Assembly (NCBI RefSeq): GCF_024138395.1
Contig: NZ_JAMYDU010000007.1
Span: forward strand, 1-64,000
DNA: 64,000 nucleotides
Direction of reading: 5' to 3'
Source: Pseudomonas mandelii
GTDB taxonomy: Bacteria; Pseudomonadota; Gammaproteobacteria; Pseudomonadales; Pseudomonadaceae
Shown here: in pieces, positions 34,252 to 41,680 of the stretch
Position numbering within the stretch: the first letter of the stretch is position 1
How the letters are laid out: the number at the start of each line of letters is the position of its first letter
The notes under the pieces: generated by a model
The model's input: only the letters and a program-made list of their open reading frames with translations
The model's database searches: none
What the model was told of the DNA's origin: nothing
Position numbers and translations under genes: made by a program

Positions 34252-35829
34252 TCAATTGGCAATGACGCTCATGTTCCGGCCACTGGCCTTGGCCACATAC
34301 AGCGCCTTGTCTGCTGCACCAATCAAGTCTTCCGGCTCGCTCTGCGATGTCTGGTTATAGGCGCAGACCCCCAGACTGACCGTGACGATGCCTTCGGGGC
34401 TGCCGCTGTGCTTGATGTCCATTTGCTGAACCGCGCGCCGAATCTTTTCCGCCACCAGAAATGCCCCCACATAATCGGTGCCAGGCAGCACCACCGTAAA
34501 CTCCTCACCACCGAAGCGGGCAGCAAGATCGCCCGGGCGCTGGATGTTGTCGGTAATGATGGTGCTGAGCTTGCGCAAACACTCATCACCCGCCAGATGT
34601 CCGTAGTGATCATTGAAACTCTTGAAATGATCGACATCGATCATCAGCAACGCAAGGCTGGTGTGGGTGCGCCTGGCGCGGCCCATTTCCGCCAGGATGA
34701 ACAGGTCGAATTGACGCCGGTTGGAAAGCCCGGTCAGTGCATCCTCCAGTGCCAGCAACTTGAGGCTATGGTTGACCTCAATGAGTTTGTCCCGAGCCTC
34801 CAGCAATTCGTTCTGAATATTATTCTGCTGCTTCATCACGCGGATCAGGCGATAGCCCAGCACGCCCAGAAACCCCAGCAGCAATGAGACGATGCCCGCA
34901 GTGAGTATCGACTCCTGCCGCCAACTGGCCAGGACTTCTTCCTTGTCGAGCGCGGCAAAAATGACAAGCGGATAACCCTCTACCCGCCGAAACCCCACCA
35001 CCCGCTCCACCCCGTCCACATAGGATTTGACGATGGCCGTTCCGGAATTGCCCTTGGGCAACAACTGGGTAAACAGCGGCCCCTTGGCGACGCTGGTGCC
35101 GATATCGGTTTCGTTGAACGGGCGGCGAACGATGATGGTGGCGTCGTCGGCGATCAGATTGACCACCCCGTTACTGCCCATGTCGATGCTGTTGTACAGG
35201 TCCAGGAAATGGTTGAGATAGATTGATGCCGCCACCACGCCGGCAAACCGGCCATCGGCGTGATTGATCCTGCGTGACACGGTCATGACCCACTCACCGG
35301 TCGAACGACTTCTTATCGATGGGCCAATATGAGGGCCGCGTTCGGGGTGATCACGGTGGTAGATGAAATATTCACGGTCGGAGTTATTGGCATTGGCCCG
35401 CACAGCGTTGTTGGAGTTGGCAAGCCAGCTTCCTTCTTCGTCGAAAACGAACAGCCCATGGATCTGCGCCAGTTCACTGCGCTGGGCCTGGAGCAAACGT
35501 TGCAGTCTGGGAATTTTCGCGGGGTCCATGCCGTCGTTTTCGAGACGGTCCACCACGGCAAACAGCAGCGTGTCGGCCTGCTTGATCGAGGCCTGCGCCT
35601 GTGAGGCCAGGGTTTGCGCCAGATTGGACATCTCCACTTCGCTGCCGCGCAAATGATACTGACGCGCGTTCCAGCCTTCCCCGATCGCAATGGCCGTCAT
35701 GGACAGGCACACCGCAACGAGCAGGAAGACTGCGTATCGAACCCTTAGTTTCGACTCGACCTGGCCGGGCACCCAAGGCGTAGCGAGCCGGGCGCTTTCA
35801 ATTCGATCTTTGACGGACGGATGCCCCAT
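34252..35829 (-). CDS. Diguanylate cyclase with periplasmic dCache sensor
   Basis: A 525-residue membrane enzyme making cyclic di-GMP. One helix near 30-48, then a double-Cache periplasmic domain (about 50-300), a second helix near 308-328, and a GGDEF domain (about 360-525) with the intact active motif GGEEF. RPGD five residues before it is an inhibitory I-site. No EAL domain, so it acts as a synthase. Ligand unknown. A perfect 11-bp stem (35881-35906) lies in its leader. Confidence 0.9.
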   Translation of the reverse strand: MGHPSVKDRIESARLATPWVPGQVESKLRVRYAVFLLVAVCLSMTAIAIGEGWNARQYHLRGSEVEMSNLAQTLASQAQASIKQADTLLFAVVDRLENDGMDPAKIPRLQRLLQAQRSELAQIHGLFVFDEEGSWLANSNNAVRANANNSDREYFIYHRDHPERGPHIGPSIRSRSTGEWVMTVSRRINHADGRFAGVVAASIYLNHFLDLYNSIDMGSNGVVNLIADDATIIVRRPFNETDIGTSVAKGPLFTQLLPKGNSGTAIVKSYVDGVERVVGFRRVEGYPLVIFAALDKEEVLASWRQESILTAGIVSLLLGFLGVLGYRLIRVMKQQNNIQNELLEARDKLIEVNHSLKLLALEDALTGLSNRRQFDLFILAEMGRARRTHTSLALLMIDVDHFKSFNDHYGHLAGDECLRKLSTIITDNIQRPGDLAARFGGEEFTVVLPGTDYVGAFLVAEKIRRAVQQMDIKHSGSPEGIVTVSLGVCAYNQTSQSEPEDLIGAADKALYVAKASGRNMSVIAN

Positions 35830-35880
35830 GACGCTTCCTTAATCCCTTATGACATGGCGAATTTTCCCGTTCGCCCTTTT

Positions 35881-35906
35881 AGCGCCAGCCAGCCGTGGCT
35901 GGCGCT
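35881..35906. repeat. Isolated 11-bp perfect stem-loop upstream of the diguanylate cyclase
   Basis: AGCGCCAGCCA-GCCG-TGGCTGGCGCT. It is not followed by a T run on either strand, so it is probably not a simple terminator. It lies between the starts and stops of two - strand genes. Confidence 0.6.
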
Positions 35907-35978
35907 CGGACCACTATGACTCATCAACGAATACGATAGGTGATTTGCACAAAAATGCTCATCGCCGTGATCGTCAGC

Positions 35979-36506
35979 CTACTTCTGAGTCTGCTTCACC
36001 GCCTCAAGCCAGGCCGGGTTCAATTGCGTCTGTTCGGTCTCGATGCCCAGCGCTTCCATCCGCGCCTTGTGCTGGTCCATCTCACGGATCAGCTGGCTAT
36101 GGTCGCTGGAGTTGCCGTCCAACTGGTGCATCTGGCTCAGTCCCAGATGATAAAAACGCAGCAGCTTCATGGCGCTCGGATCGCCCTTCTCCACTGCCGC
36201 CGTGACCTGGTGCATGACGTTGGTGATGCTCATCAGGCTGCGCTTGAGCTGCCAACCGTAGACCGCTGGCGCCATCCATTGCTGGGTCCAGAACGTGCCG
36301 CGCATCAGCGCTACCATCAGCAACAATGCGGCAAACACCCCGCCCACGTTAAAACGCAGGTTGTCGCCGCCGGGCTCACCGAACAACGCCACCGCCGCCG
36401 TGGACAGCACCATCGCCAGCGCCAGGAACATCAGGGCGATGATCACTGTGCTGCGCCGCGTCTGGCGTCGATAGGTTTGGGCATTCATTGGCTGGATTTC
36501 GAACAT
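35979..36506 (-). CDS. DUF3087 membrane protein
   Basis: A 175-residue protein with two membrane helices (about 18-40 and 55-75) and a helical cytosolic tail with LLRFYHLGLSQMHQLDGNSSDHSQLI. The pattern matches DUF3087. MFEIQPMNAQTYRRQ is taken as the start; a longer frame runs into ppnN-side DNA. Function unknown. Confidence 0.85.
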   Translation of the reverse strand: MFEIQPMNAQTYRRQTRRSTVIIALMFLALAMVLSTAAVALFGEPGGDNLRFNVGGVFAALLLMVALMRGTFWTQQWMAPAVYGWQLKRSLMSITNVMHQVTAAVEKGDPSAMKLLRFYHLGLSQMHQLDGNSSDHSQLIREMDQHKARMEALGIETEQTQLNPAWLEAVKQTQK

Positions 36507-36734
36507 CGCGACGGGGTTCCTTGCGTCAATGGTAAAGGGCTCTGTGGCAAAAAGAGTGCGGGGCATTATCGCCTCTGCGAGGGATTTAGCTATGCTGGGG
36601 CTCCTTTTCATCTTTTCATCGTCAAACCGGGGAACATGGCGATACAGCGCAGTTCGTGCCATCTTCATCATGGATACACACTATTCGGATGCCATGCGCC
36701 TGCCGGCGGGTGACATCGTTTTAAGGATCATTGA

Positions 36735-38108
36735 ATGACCCAACGACATGTAATCAACGCCTCGGTCAGCCCTAAAGGCAGCCTGGAAACACTGTCCCAA
36801 CGTGAAGTACAACAACTGAGCGAAGCCTCATCCGGCATCACCTACACCCTTTTCCGCCAGTGCGCCCTGGCCATCCTCAATACCGGCGCCCACGTCGATA
36901 ACGCCAAGACCATTCTGGAAGCCTACAAAGACTTCGAAATCCGCATTCACCAGCAAGACCGTGGCGTGCGCCTGGAACTGCTGAACGCCCCGGCCGATGC
37001 CTTCGTCGACGGCGAAATGATCGCCAGCACCCGCGAAATGCTCTTCAGCGCCCTGCGCGACATCGTCTACACCGAAAACGAACTCGACGCCTTGAGCATC
37101 GACCTGAGCACCTCCCAGGGCATCAGCGATTACGTCTTCCACTTGCTGCGCAACGCCCGCACCCTGCGCCCCGGCGTCGAACCGAAAATCGTGGTGTGCT
37201 GGGGCGGCCACTCGATCAACACCGAAGAATACAAATACACCAAGAAAGTCGGCCACGAACTCGGTTTGCGCAGCCTGGACATCTGCACCGGTTGCGGCCC
37301 GGGCGTGATGAAAGGCCCGATGAAAGGCGCGACCATCGCCCATGCCAAACAGCGCATCCACGGCGGCCGCTACCTCGGCTTGACCGAACCCGGGATCATC
37401 GCCGCCGAAGCGCCGAACCCGATCGTCAACGAACTGGTGATTCTGCCGGACATCGAAAAACGTCTGGAAGCTTTCGTCCGCGTCGGCCACGGCATCATCA
37501 TTTTCCCGGGTGGCGCGGGCACGGCCGAAGAGTTCCTCTACCTGCTCGGCATCCTGATGCACCCGGACAATGAAGGCCTGCCCTTCCCCGTGGTCCTCAC
37601 CGGGCCGAAAAGCGCCGCGCCGTATCTGGAACAGTTGCACGCCTTCGTCGGTGCCACCCTCGGTGAAGCCGCGCAGCAGCACTACGAGATCATCATCGAC
37701 GACCCGGTTGAAGTGGCACGGCAAATGACTCAAGGCCTGAAAGAGGTCAAACAGTTCCGTCGCGAGCGCAACGACGCGTTCCATTTCAACTGGCTGCTGA
37801 AGATTGACGAAGGCTTCCAGCGCCCCTTCGACCCGACCCACGCCAACATGGCCAACCTGCAATTGAGCCGCAATCTGCCCTCCCACGAACTGGCCGCCAA
37901 CCTGCGCCGCGCGTTCTCCGGCATCGTCGCCGGCAACGTCAAGGACAAGGGCATCCGCCTGATCGAAGAACACGGGCCGTACCAAATCCGTGGCGATGCC
38001 GCGGTCATGCAGCCACTGGACAAATTGCTCAAAGCCTTCGTCGCCCAGCACCGGATGAAACTGCCGGGCGGCGCGGAGTATGTGCCGTGTTATCGGGTAG
38101 TGGCTTAA
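36735..38108 (+). CDS. ppnN: Pyrimidine/purine nucleotide 5'-monophosphate nucleosidase
   Basis: A 457-residue LOG-family enzyme (formerly YgdH) that splits nucleotide monophosphates into base and ribose 5-phosphate and is stimulated by (p)ppGpp in E. coli. The nucleotide site is in CWGGHSINTEEYKY, CTGCGPGVMKGPMKG and the hallmark PGGAGTAEEFLYLLG. The N-terminal regulatory domain (about 1-130) and the C-terminal extension match the full-length protein. Confidence 0.93.
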   Translation: MTQRHVINASVSPKGSLETLSQREVQQLSEASSGITYTLFRQCALAILNTGAHVDNAKTILEAYKDFEIRIHQQDRGVRLELLNAPADAFVDGEMIASTREMLFSALRDIVYTENELDALSIDLSTSQGISDYVFHLLRNARTLRPGVEPKIVVCWGGHSINTEEYKYTKKVGHELGLRSLDICTGCGPGVMKGPMKGATIAHAKQRIHGGRYLGLTEPGIIAAEAPNPIVNELVILPDIEKRLEAFVRVGHGIIIFPGGAGTAEEFLYLLGILMHPDNEGLPFPVVLTGPKSAAPYLEQLHAFVGATLGEAAQQHYEIIIDDPVEVARQMTQGLKEVKQFRRERNDAFHFNWLLKIDEGFQRPFDPTHANMANLQLSRNLPSHELAANLRRAFSGIVAGNVKDKGIRLIEEHGPYQIRGDAAVMQPLDKLLKAFVAQHRMKLPGGAEYVPCYRVVA

Positions 38109-38146
38109 TACGCAAAACCCTGTGGGGGCTGGCGAAGCCTGCGATC

Positions 38147-38257
38147 GATCGTTCCCACGCTCTGCGTGGGAATGCCTCAACGGACGCTCTGCGTTCGGCT
38201 TCAGGAGGGACACGGAGCGTCCCGGGCTGCGTTCCCACGCAGAGCGTGGGAACGATC
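38147..38257. repeat. Palindrome of the CGTTCCCACGC family
   Basis: GATCGTTCCCACGCTCTGCGTGGGAA is mirrored by TTCCCACGCAGAGCGTGGGAACGATC. Internally GGACGCTCTGCG and a GGAGCGTCC copy form a second layer. A partial REP (CCTGTGGGAGCGAG) follows at 38276-38300. These repeats fill the gap between ppnN and the FAD gene. Confidence 0.85.
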
Positions 38258-38330
38258 AATTCACAGCAAATCCCCTGTGGGAGCGAGCCTGCTCGCGATG
38301 AGATCCGAAAAAACACCCTCCAACTGTCTG

Positions 38331-39758
38331 TCAATCCGCCAGTCGCGCCGCAAGAGACTTGGCCTGGCTCGCCACATCGGTCACTGCCGTGCTCTCCCAC
38401 CACATCCCGCGCAACGGTGGGCCCATGGCGAACAAACGGCTGGCGACCTGTCCCTCAGCGCTTAGTACCGCGCCGTCATCCGCGGCTGCAATCCCCAACG
38501 CCAATGGCCCCGGCCGTACCAGCCCGCGCGCCAATAGCTGCTGCGGCAATGGGCGCGCCACCCGCCGCCAGTCGTATTCGATACCGCTGGAGTTGATCAG
38601 CGCCGCGCCATGCACCACGCAGGTTTCGGCCTCGCCACGGCGACGGATGCGGATATTCACCCCGCCGGCCGATGAAGGCTCCAACCCTTTGAAGGATGCA
38701 GCCTGAATCCGCAACCGCCCTTCCCCGTGCAACCGTTCCACCAACTCGGCACTCAATGGCGGCGAACGATGGTGATGACTTTCCCACCACGGCCGCACAT
38801 GCCGCACGAACTGGCGACGCTGCACATCCGTCGCCTGACTCCACAGCCGCCCGATGTGCGCTCGTACGGTGTCCAGTGGCGCTTGCCAGTCGATGCCCTG
38901 AGCGATGGCGTCGTGGCAATGCCGGCGCAGTTCACGCATCAATTGGCGCGGCGTGCGGATGCTGTGATCCTCCGCCAGAAAATCCGCCCAGGCCGGAGGC
39001 TGTCGCCGCACGTGAGGCAGCAGACCATGACGGGAAAACACTTCGATCGGCCCGCGATGCCCGGCCTGCTCCAGCGACACCACGGCATCGACCATGGTCA
39101 GGCCCGAGCCGATGATCAGCACCGTCGACTGCGGATCGAGTTGACGCATGGCGGTCACATCCCAGGGGTCGAGCGCTGCTGCGTTCAAGCCGCTGGATTC
39201 GGTTTGCGGCGTGCGCGCGGCGGGGAACATGCCCGTGGCCAGCACCGCATAGGCGCCTTGCAAACGCTGGCCATCGTTCAAGGTTAGGCGTACCGAATCG
39301 ATATCGATCCGCACATCGACCGCTTCCGCGCGCACATGCTCCACCGTCGAGCCATGCCGCGCGCCCACCACCTGTGCCTCGGCCAGACGCTGCTGCACAT
39401 ACACGCCAAACAGACCACGCGGCGGAAACAGTTCACTGACCGGCACATGCTGCTCATCCGACTCCGGCCAACCACCCGCCGCGATGTACTCGGTCAGCCA
39501 TTGCGTCAGGTCATCGGCATTGTCCGGATCGACACTCATTCGCGCCGCATTGCCATTGAGCGTATGGCCCAACTCCACCGCGCTGTACGCTTCACCCCGA
39601 CCAAGTTCGGCCCGGGGTTCGATCACCAGCACCTGACGTTTGCCCGGCAAACGCAACAACTGTGCGGCCAGCATCGTGCCGCTGAGGCCGCCGCCGATGA
39701 TCAGGATATCTGCGTAGCGAATGGCGGGGGTCAACTGTGCGCTTGGTGTTTCAGTCAT
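38331..39758 (-). CDS. FAD/NAD(P)-binding oxidoreductase (NAD_binding_9 type)
   Basis: A 475-residue flavoprotein with a single N-terminal Rossmann motif (IIGGGLSGTMLAAQLLR, about 19-35) and a second dinucleotide motif, LIIGSGLTMVDAVVSLEQAGH, near 215-235. Its build matches the NAD_binding_9 group often annotated as FAD-dependent hydroxyacylglutathione-type or FAD-NAD(P)-binding proteins. The substrate is unknown. It is in the same direction as the XRE-cupin gene upstream. Confidence 0.75.
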   Translation of the reverse strand: MTETPSAQLTPAIRYADILIIGGGLSGTMLAAQLLRLPGKRQVLVIEPRAELGRGEAYSAVELGHTLNGNAARMSVDPDNADDLTQWLTEYIAAGGWPESDEQHVPVSELFPPRGLFGVYVQQRLAEAQVVGARHGSTVEHVRAEAVDVRIDIDSVRLTLNDGQRLQGAYAVLATGMFPAARTPQTESSGLNAAALDPWDVTAMRQLDPQSTVLIIGSGLTMVDAVVSLEQAGHRGPIEVFSRHGLLPHVRRQPPAWADFLAEDHSIRTPRQLMRELRRHCHDAIAQGIDWQAPLDTVRAHIGRLWSQATDVQRRQFVRHVRPWWESHHHRSPPLSAELVERLHGEGRLRIQAASFKGLEPSSAGGVNIRIRRRGEAETCVVHGAALINSSGIEYDWRRVARPLPQQLLARGLVRPGPLALGIAAADDGAVLSAEGQVASRLFAMGPPLRGMWWESTAVTDVASQAKSLAARLAD

Positions 39759-39851
39759 GGCGTTCTCACGGATCCATTGAGGCGTACTTGCGCCACATTA
39801 GTAGCTTGCTCGGCAAACAGGAAGCTCACCCCCGTGTTGATCGGCGAACAG

Positions 39852-40427
39852 TCAAATCACCACATTACGCACAAACCGCGTCGCCACCGCACCATCATTG
39901 CGATAGGAATGCGGCTGGTTGCTGGCGAACATGAAGAACTCACCGGCAGTGATGTGTTGCTGCTTATCGCCCAGGACCAGGGTCAGGCAGCCTTCAAATA
40001 CGTAGAGCTGTTCGCTCCAGCCATCGGCATCCGGTTGCGACGGGTAAATTTCGCCTGGTTGCAGACACCATTCCCATTGTTCCACTTCGCGGGTGGCGGT
40101 GGCTTTTGACAGTAAAACGGCTTTGCTGCCGGGGATCGTTCCGGCCCAGGCGACTTCGTTGATGCGGCTCGGGTCGCGGGCATCCGGGGCCTGGATCAGA
40201 TCGCTGAAGGCTACGTCCAGCGCTTCGGCAACCCGGTCGAGAGTGGTCAGGCTGACGTTCTTCTCGCCGGCCTCGATGGCCACCAGCATCCGGCGGCTGA
40301 CCCCGGACTTTTCAGCCAAAGCAGTCTGGCTCATGTCGGCGGCGTGACGCAGACGTCGGACGTTCTGGCTGACGTGCTGGAGAACCGACGCCCGTTGGGT
40401 GGAATCTTTGTGCACTATATTGCTCAC
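39852..40427 (-). CDS. XRE family regulator with cupin domain
   Basis: A 191-residue regulator. An N-terminal XRE helix-turn-helix (residues about 18-72; LRHAADMSQTALAEKSGVSRRMLVAIEAG) joins a C-terminal cupin (about 115-185; WCLQPGEIYPSQPDADGWSEQLYVFEGCLTLVLGD). It begins at GTG. The divergent EamA gene and a 12-bp palindrome between them suggest that it controls that exporter. Confidence 0.9.
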   Translation of the reverse strand: MSNIVHKDSTQRASVLQHVSQNVRRLRHAADMSQTALAEKSGVSRRMLVAIEAGEKNVSLTTLDRVAEALDVAFSDLIQAPDARDPSRINEVAWAGTIPGSKAVLLSKATATREVEQWEWCLQPGEIYPSQPDADGWSEQLYVFEGCLTLVLGDKQQHITAGEFFMFASNQPHSYRNDGAVATRFVRNVVI

Positions 40428-40440
40428 TTGATGGTGTTGC

Positions 40441-40452
40441 GCAGTATACTGC
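40441..40452. promoter_or_regulatory. 12-bp palindromic operator candidate
   Basis: GCAGTATACTGC is a perfect palindrome 13 bases upstream of the XRE regulator start and 48 bases before the EamA start. Confidence 0.6.
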
Positions 40453-40499
40453 CCAACTTCCGGCGCATTGTGCGTCTCCCTCAGGTAGCGCGCAAGGTC

Positions 40500-41435
40500 A
40501 TGACGTCGGTGAACTCCTCCCCTGCTTCCTCCCGTTTCTCACGGTTCAGCAAAGCTGAGTGCGTGTTGGTGCTGATCACCATGGTCTGGGGCGGGACCTT
40601 TTTGCTGGTGCAGCATGCAATGACCGTCAGCGGGCCGATGTTTTTCGTCGGTCTGCGTTTTGCTGCGGCAGCAATCATCGTTGCCCTGTTCTCCTGGCGT
40701 CATTTGCGCGAACTGACCCTGTTCGAACTCAAGGCCGGGGCGTTTATCGGCGTGGCGATCATGCTCGGTTATGGCTTGCAGACCGTAGGTTTGCAGAGCA
40801 TCCCCAGCAGTCAGTCGGCATTTATTACCGCGCTGTATGTGCCGTTCGTGCCGTTGCTGCAATGGCTGGTGCTGGGGCGGCGTCCGGGGTTGATGCCGAG
40901 CATCGGGATCATGCTGGCCTTTACCGGGTTGATGCTGCTGTCGGGACCTGCCGGCGCTTCTTTCAATTTCAGCCCCGGTGAAATCGCCACATTGATCAGC
41001 GCCGTGGCGATTGCGGCGGAGATCATTCTTATCAGCACCTATGCTGGCCAGGTCGACGTGCGTCGGGTGACGGTGGTGCAACTGGCGGTGACGTCGGTGC
41101 TGGCGTTTTTGATGGTGGTGCCGACTCAGGAAGTGATTCCGGGGTTCTCGTGGTTGCTGTTGTGCAGCGCATTGGGGCTGGGTGCGGCGAGTGCGGCGAT
41201 TCAGGTGGCGATGAACTGGGCGCAGAAGAGTGTGTCGCCGACGCGGGCGACGTTGATCTACGCCGGGGAGCCGGTATGGGCCGGGATTGTCGGGCGGATA
41301 GCCGGGGAGCGGTTGCCGGCGATTGCGTTGGTCGGGGCGGGATTGATTGTGGCGGCGGTGATTGTCAGTGAGTTGAAGACCAAGGGTAAGGTTGCTTCGC
41401 CTGAAGAGGAGTTGGAGCAGGAAGCACAGGGATAG
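40500..41435 (+). CDS. EamA (DMT) family transporter
   Basis: A 311-residue inner-membrane protein with ten predicted helices in two repeats (VLVLITMVWGGTFLLVQHAM...; second repeat from about 160). DMT proteins export metabolites and amino acids. The start at 40500 (MTSVNSSPASSRFSRFSK) is chosen because upstream codons run into the XRE gene; a later start is possible. It is divergent from the regulator at 39852. Confidence 0.85.
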   Translation: MTSVNSSPASSRFSRFSKAECVLVLITMVWGGTFLLVQHAMTVSGPMFFVGLRFAAAAIIVALFSWRHLRELTLFELKAGAFIGVAIMLGYGLQTVGLQSIPSSQSAFITALYVPFVPLLQWLVLGRRPGLMPSIGIMLAFTGLMLLSGPAGASFNFSPGEIATLISAVAIAAEIILISTYAGQVDVRRVTVVQLAVTSVLAFLMVVPTQEVIPGFSWLLLCSALGLGAASAAIQVAMNWAQKSVSPTRATLIYAGEPVWAGIVGRIAGERLPAIALVGAGLIVAAVIVSELKTKGKVASPEEELEQEAQG

Positions 41436-41466
41436 GCGTGAAATCTGCGGTGATTGATAGATTGCT

Positions 41467-41534
41467 TTCGCGGGCAAGCCTCGCTCCTACGATTTCGTGT
41501 CGTTTCCTGTAGGAGCGAGGCTTGCCCGCGAAGG
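41467..41534. repeat. REP palindrome after the EamA gene
   Basis: TTCGCGGGCAAGCCTCGCTCCTAC is mirrored by GTAGGAGCGAGGCTTGCCCGCGAA, a perfect pair with a short spacer. Confidence 0.9.
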
Positions 41535-41621
41535 GGTCGGAACGGTTGAAACCGGCCTTTCGAAACAAGGAAAAACAGGAATTTTCCATCCACTTTGTAG
41601 GATTCTGCGACAGCTTGGCGT

Positions 41622-41650
41622 TTGGTGATCCGGGAGCTGGCACGTATGAT
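41622..41650 (+). promoter_or_regulatory. Sigma-70-like promoter of the mrp operon
   Basis: TTGGTG (41622-41627) and TATGAT (41645-41650) with exactly 17 bases between them. The mrpA start is 31 bases beyond. Confidence 0.7.
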
Positions 41651-41680
41651 GCTTCACAAACTTCCGCAGATTAGAAGCCT

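Noticed and set aside
36828..38213. 461-codon open frame opposite ppnN
   Set aside because: Its composition is that of a reversed coding strand, and ppnN has all family motifs.
38147..38257. Possible CRISPR or tRNA-like structure
   Set aside because: The repeats are a single inverted pair with nested copies and no regularly spaced direct repeats or cloverleaf.
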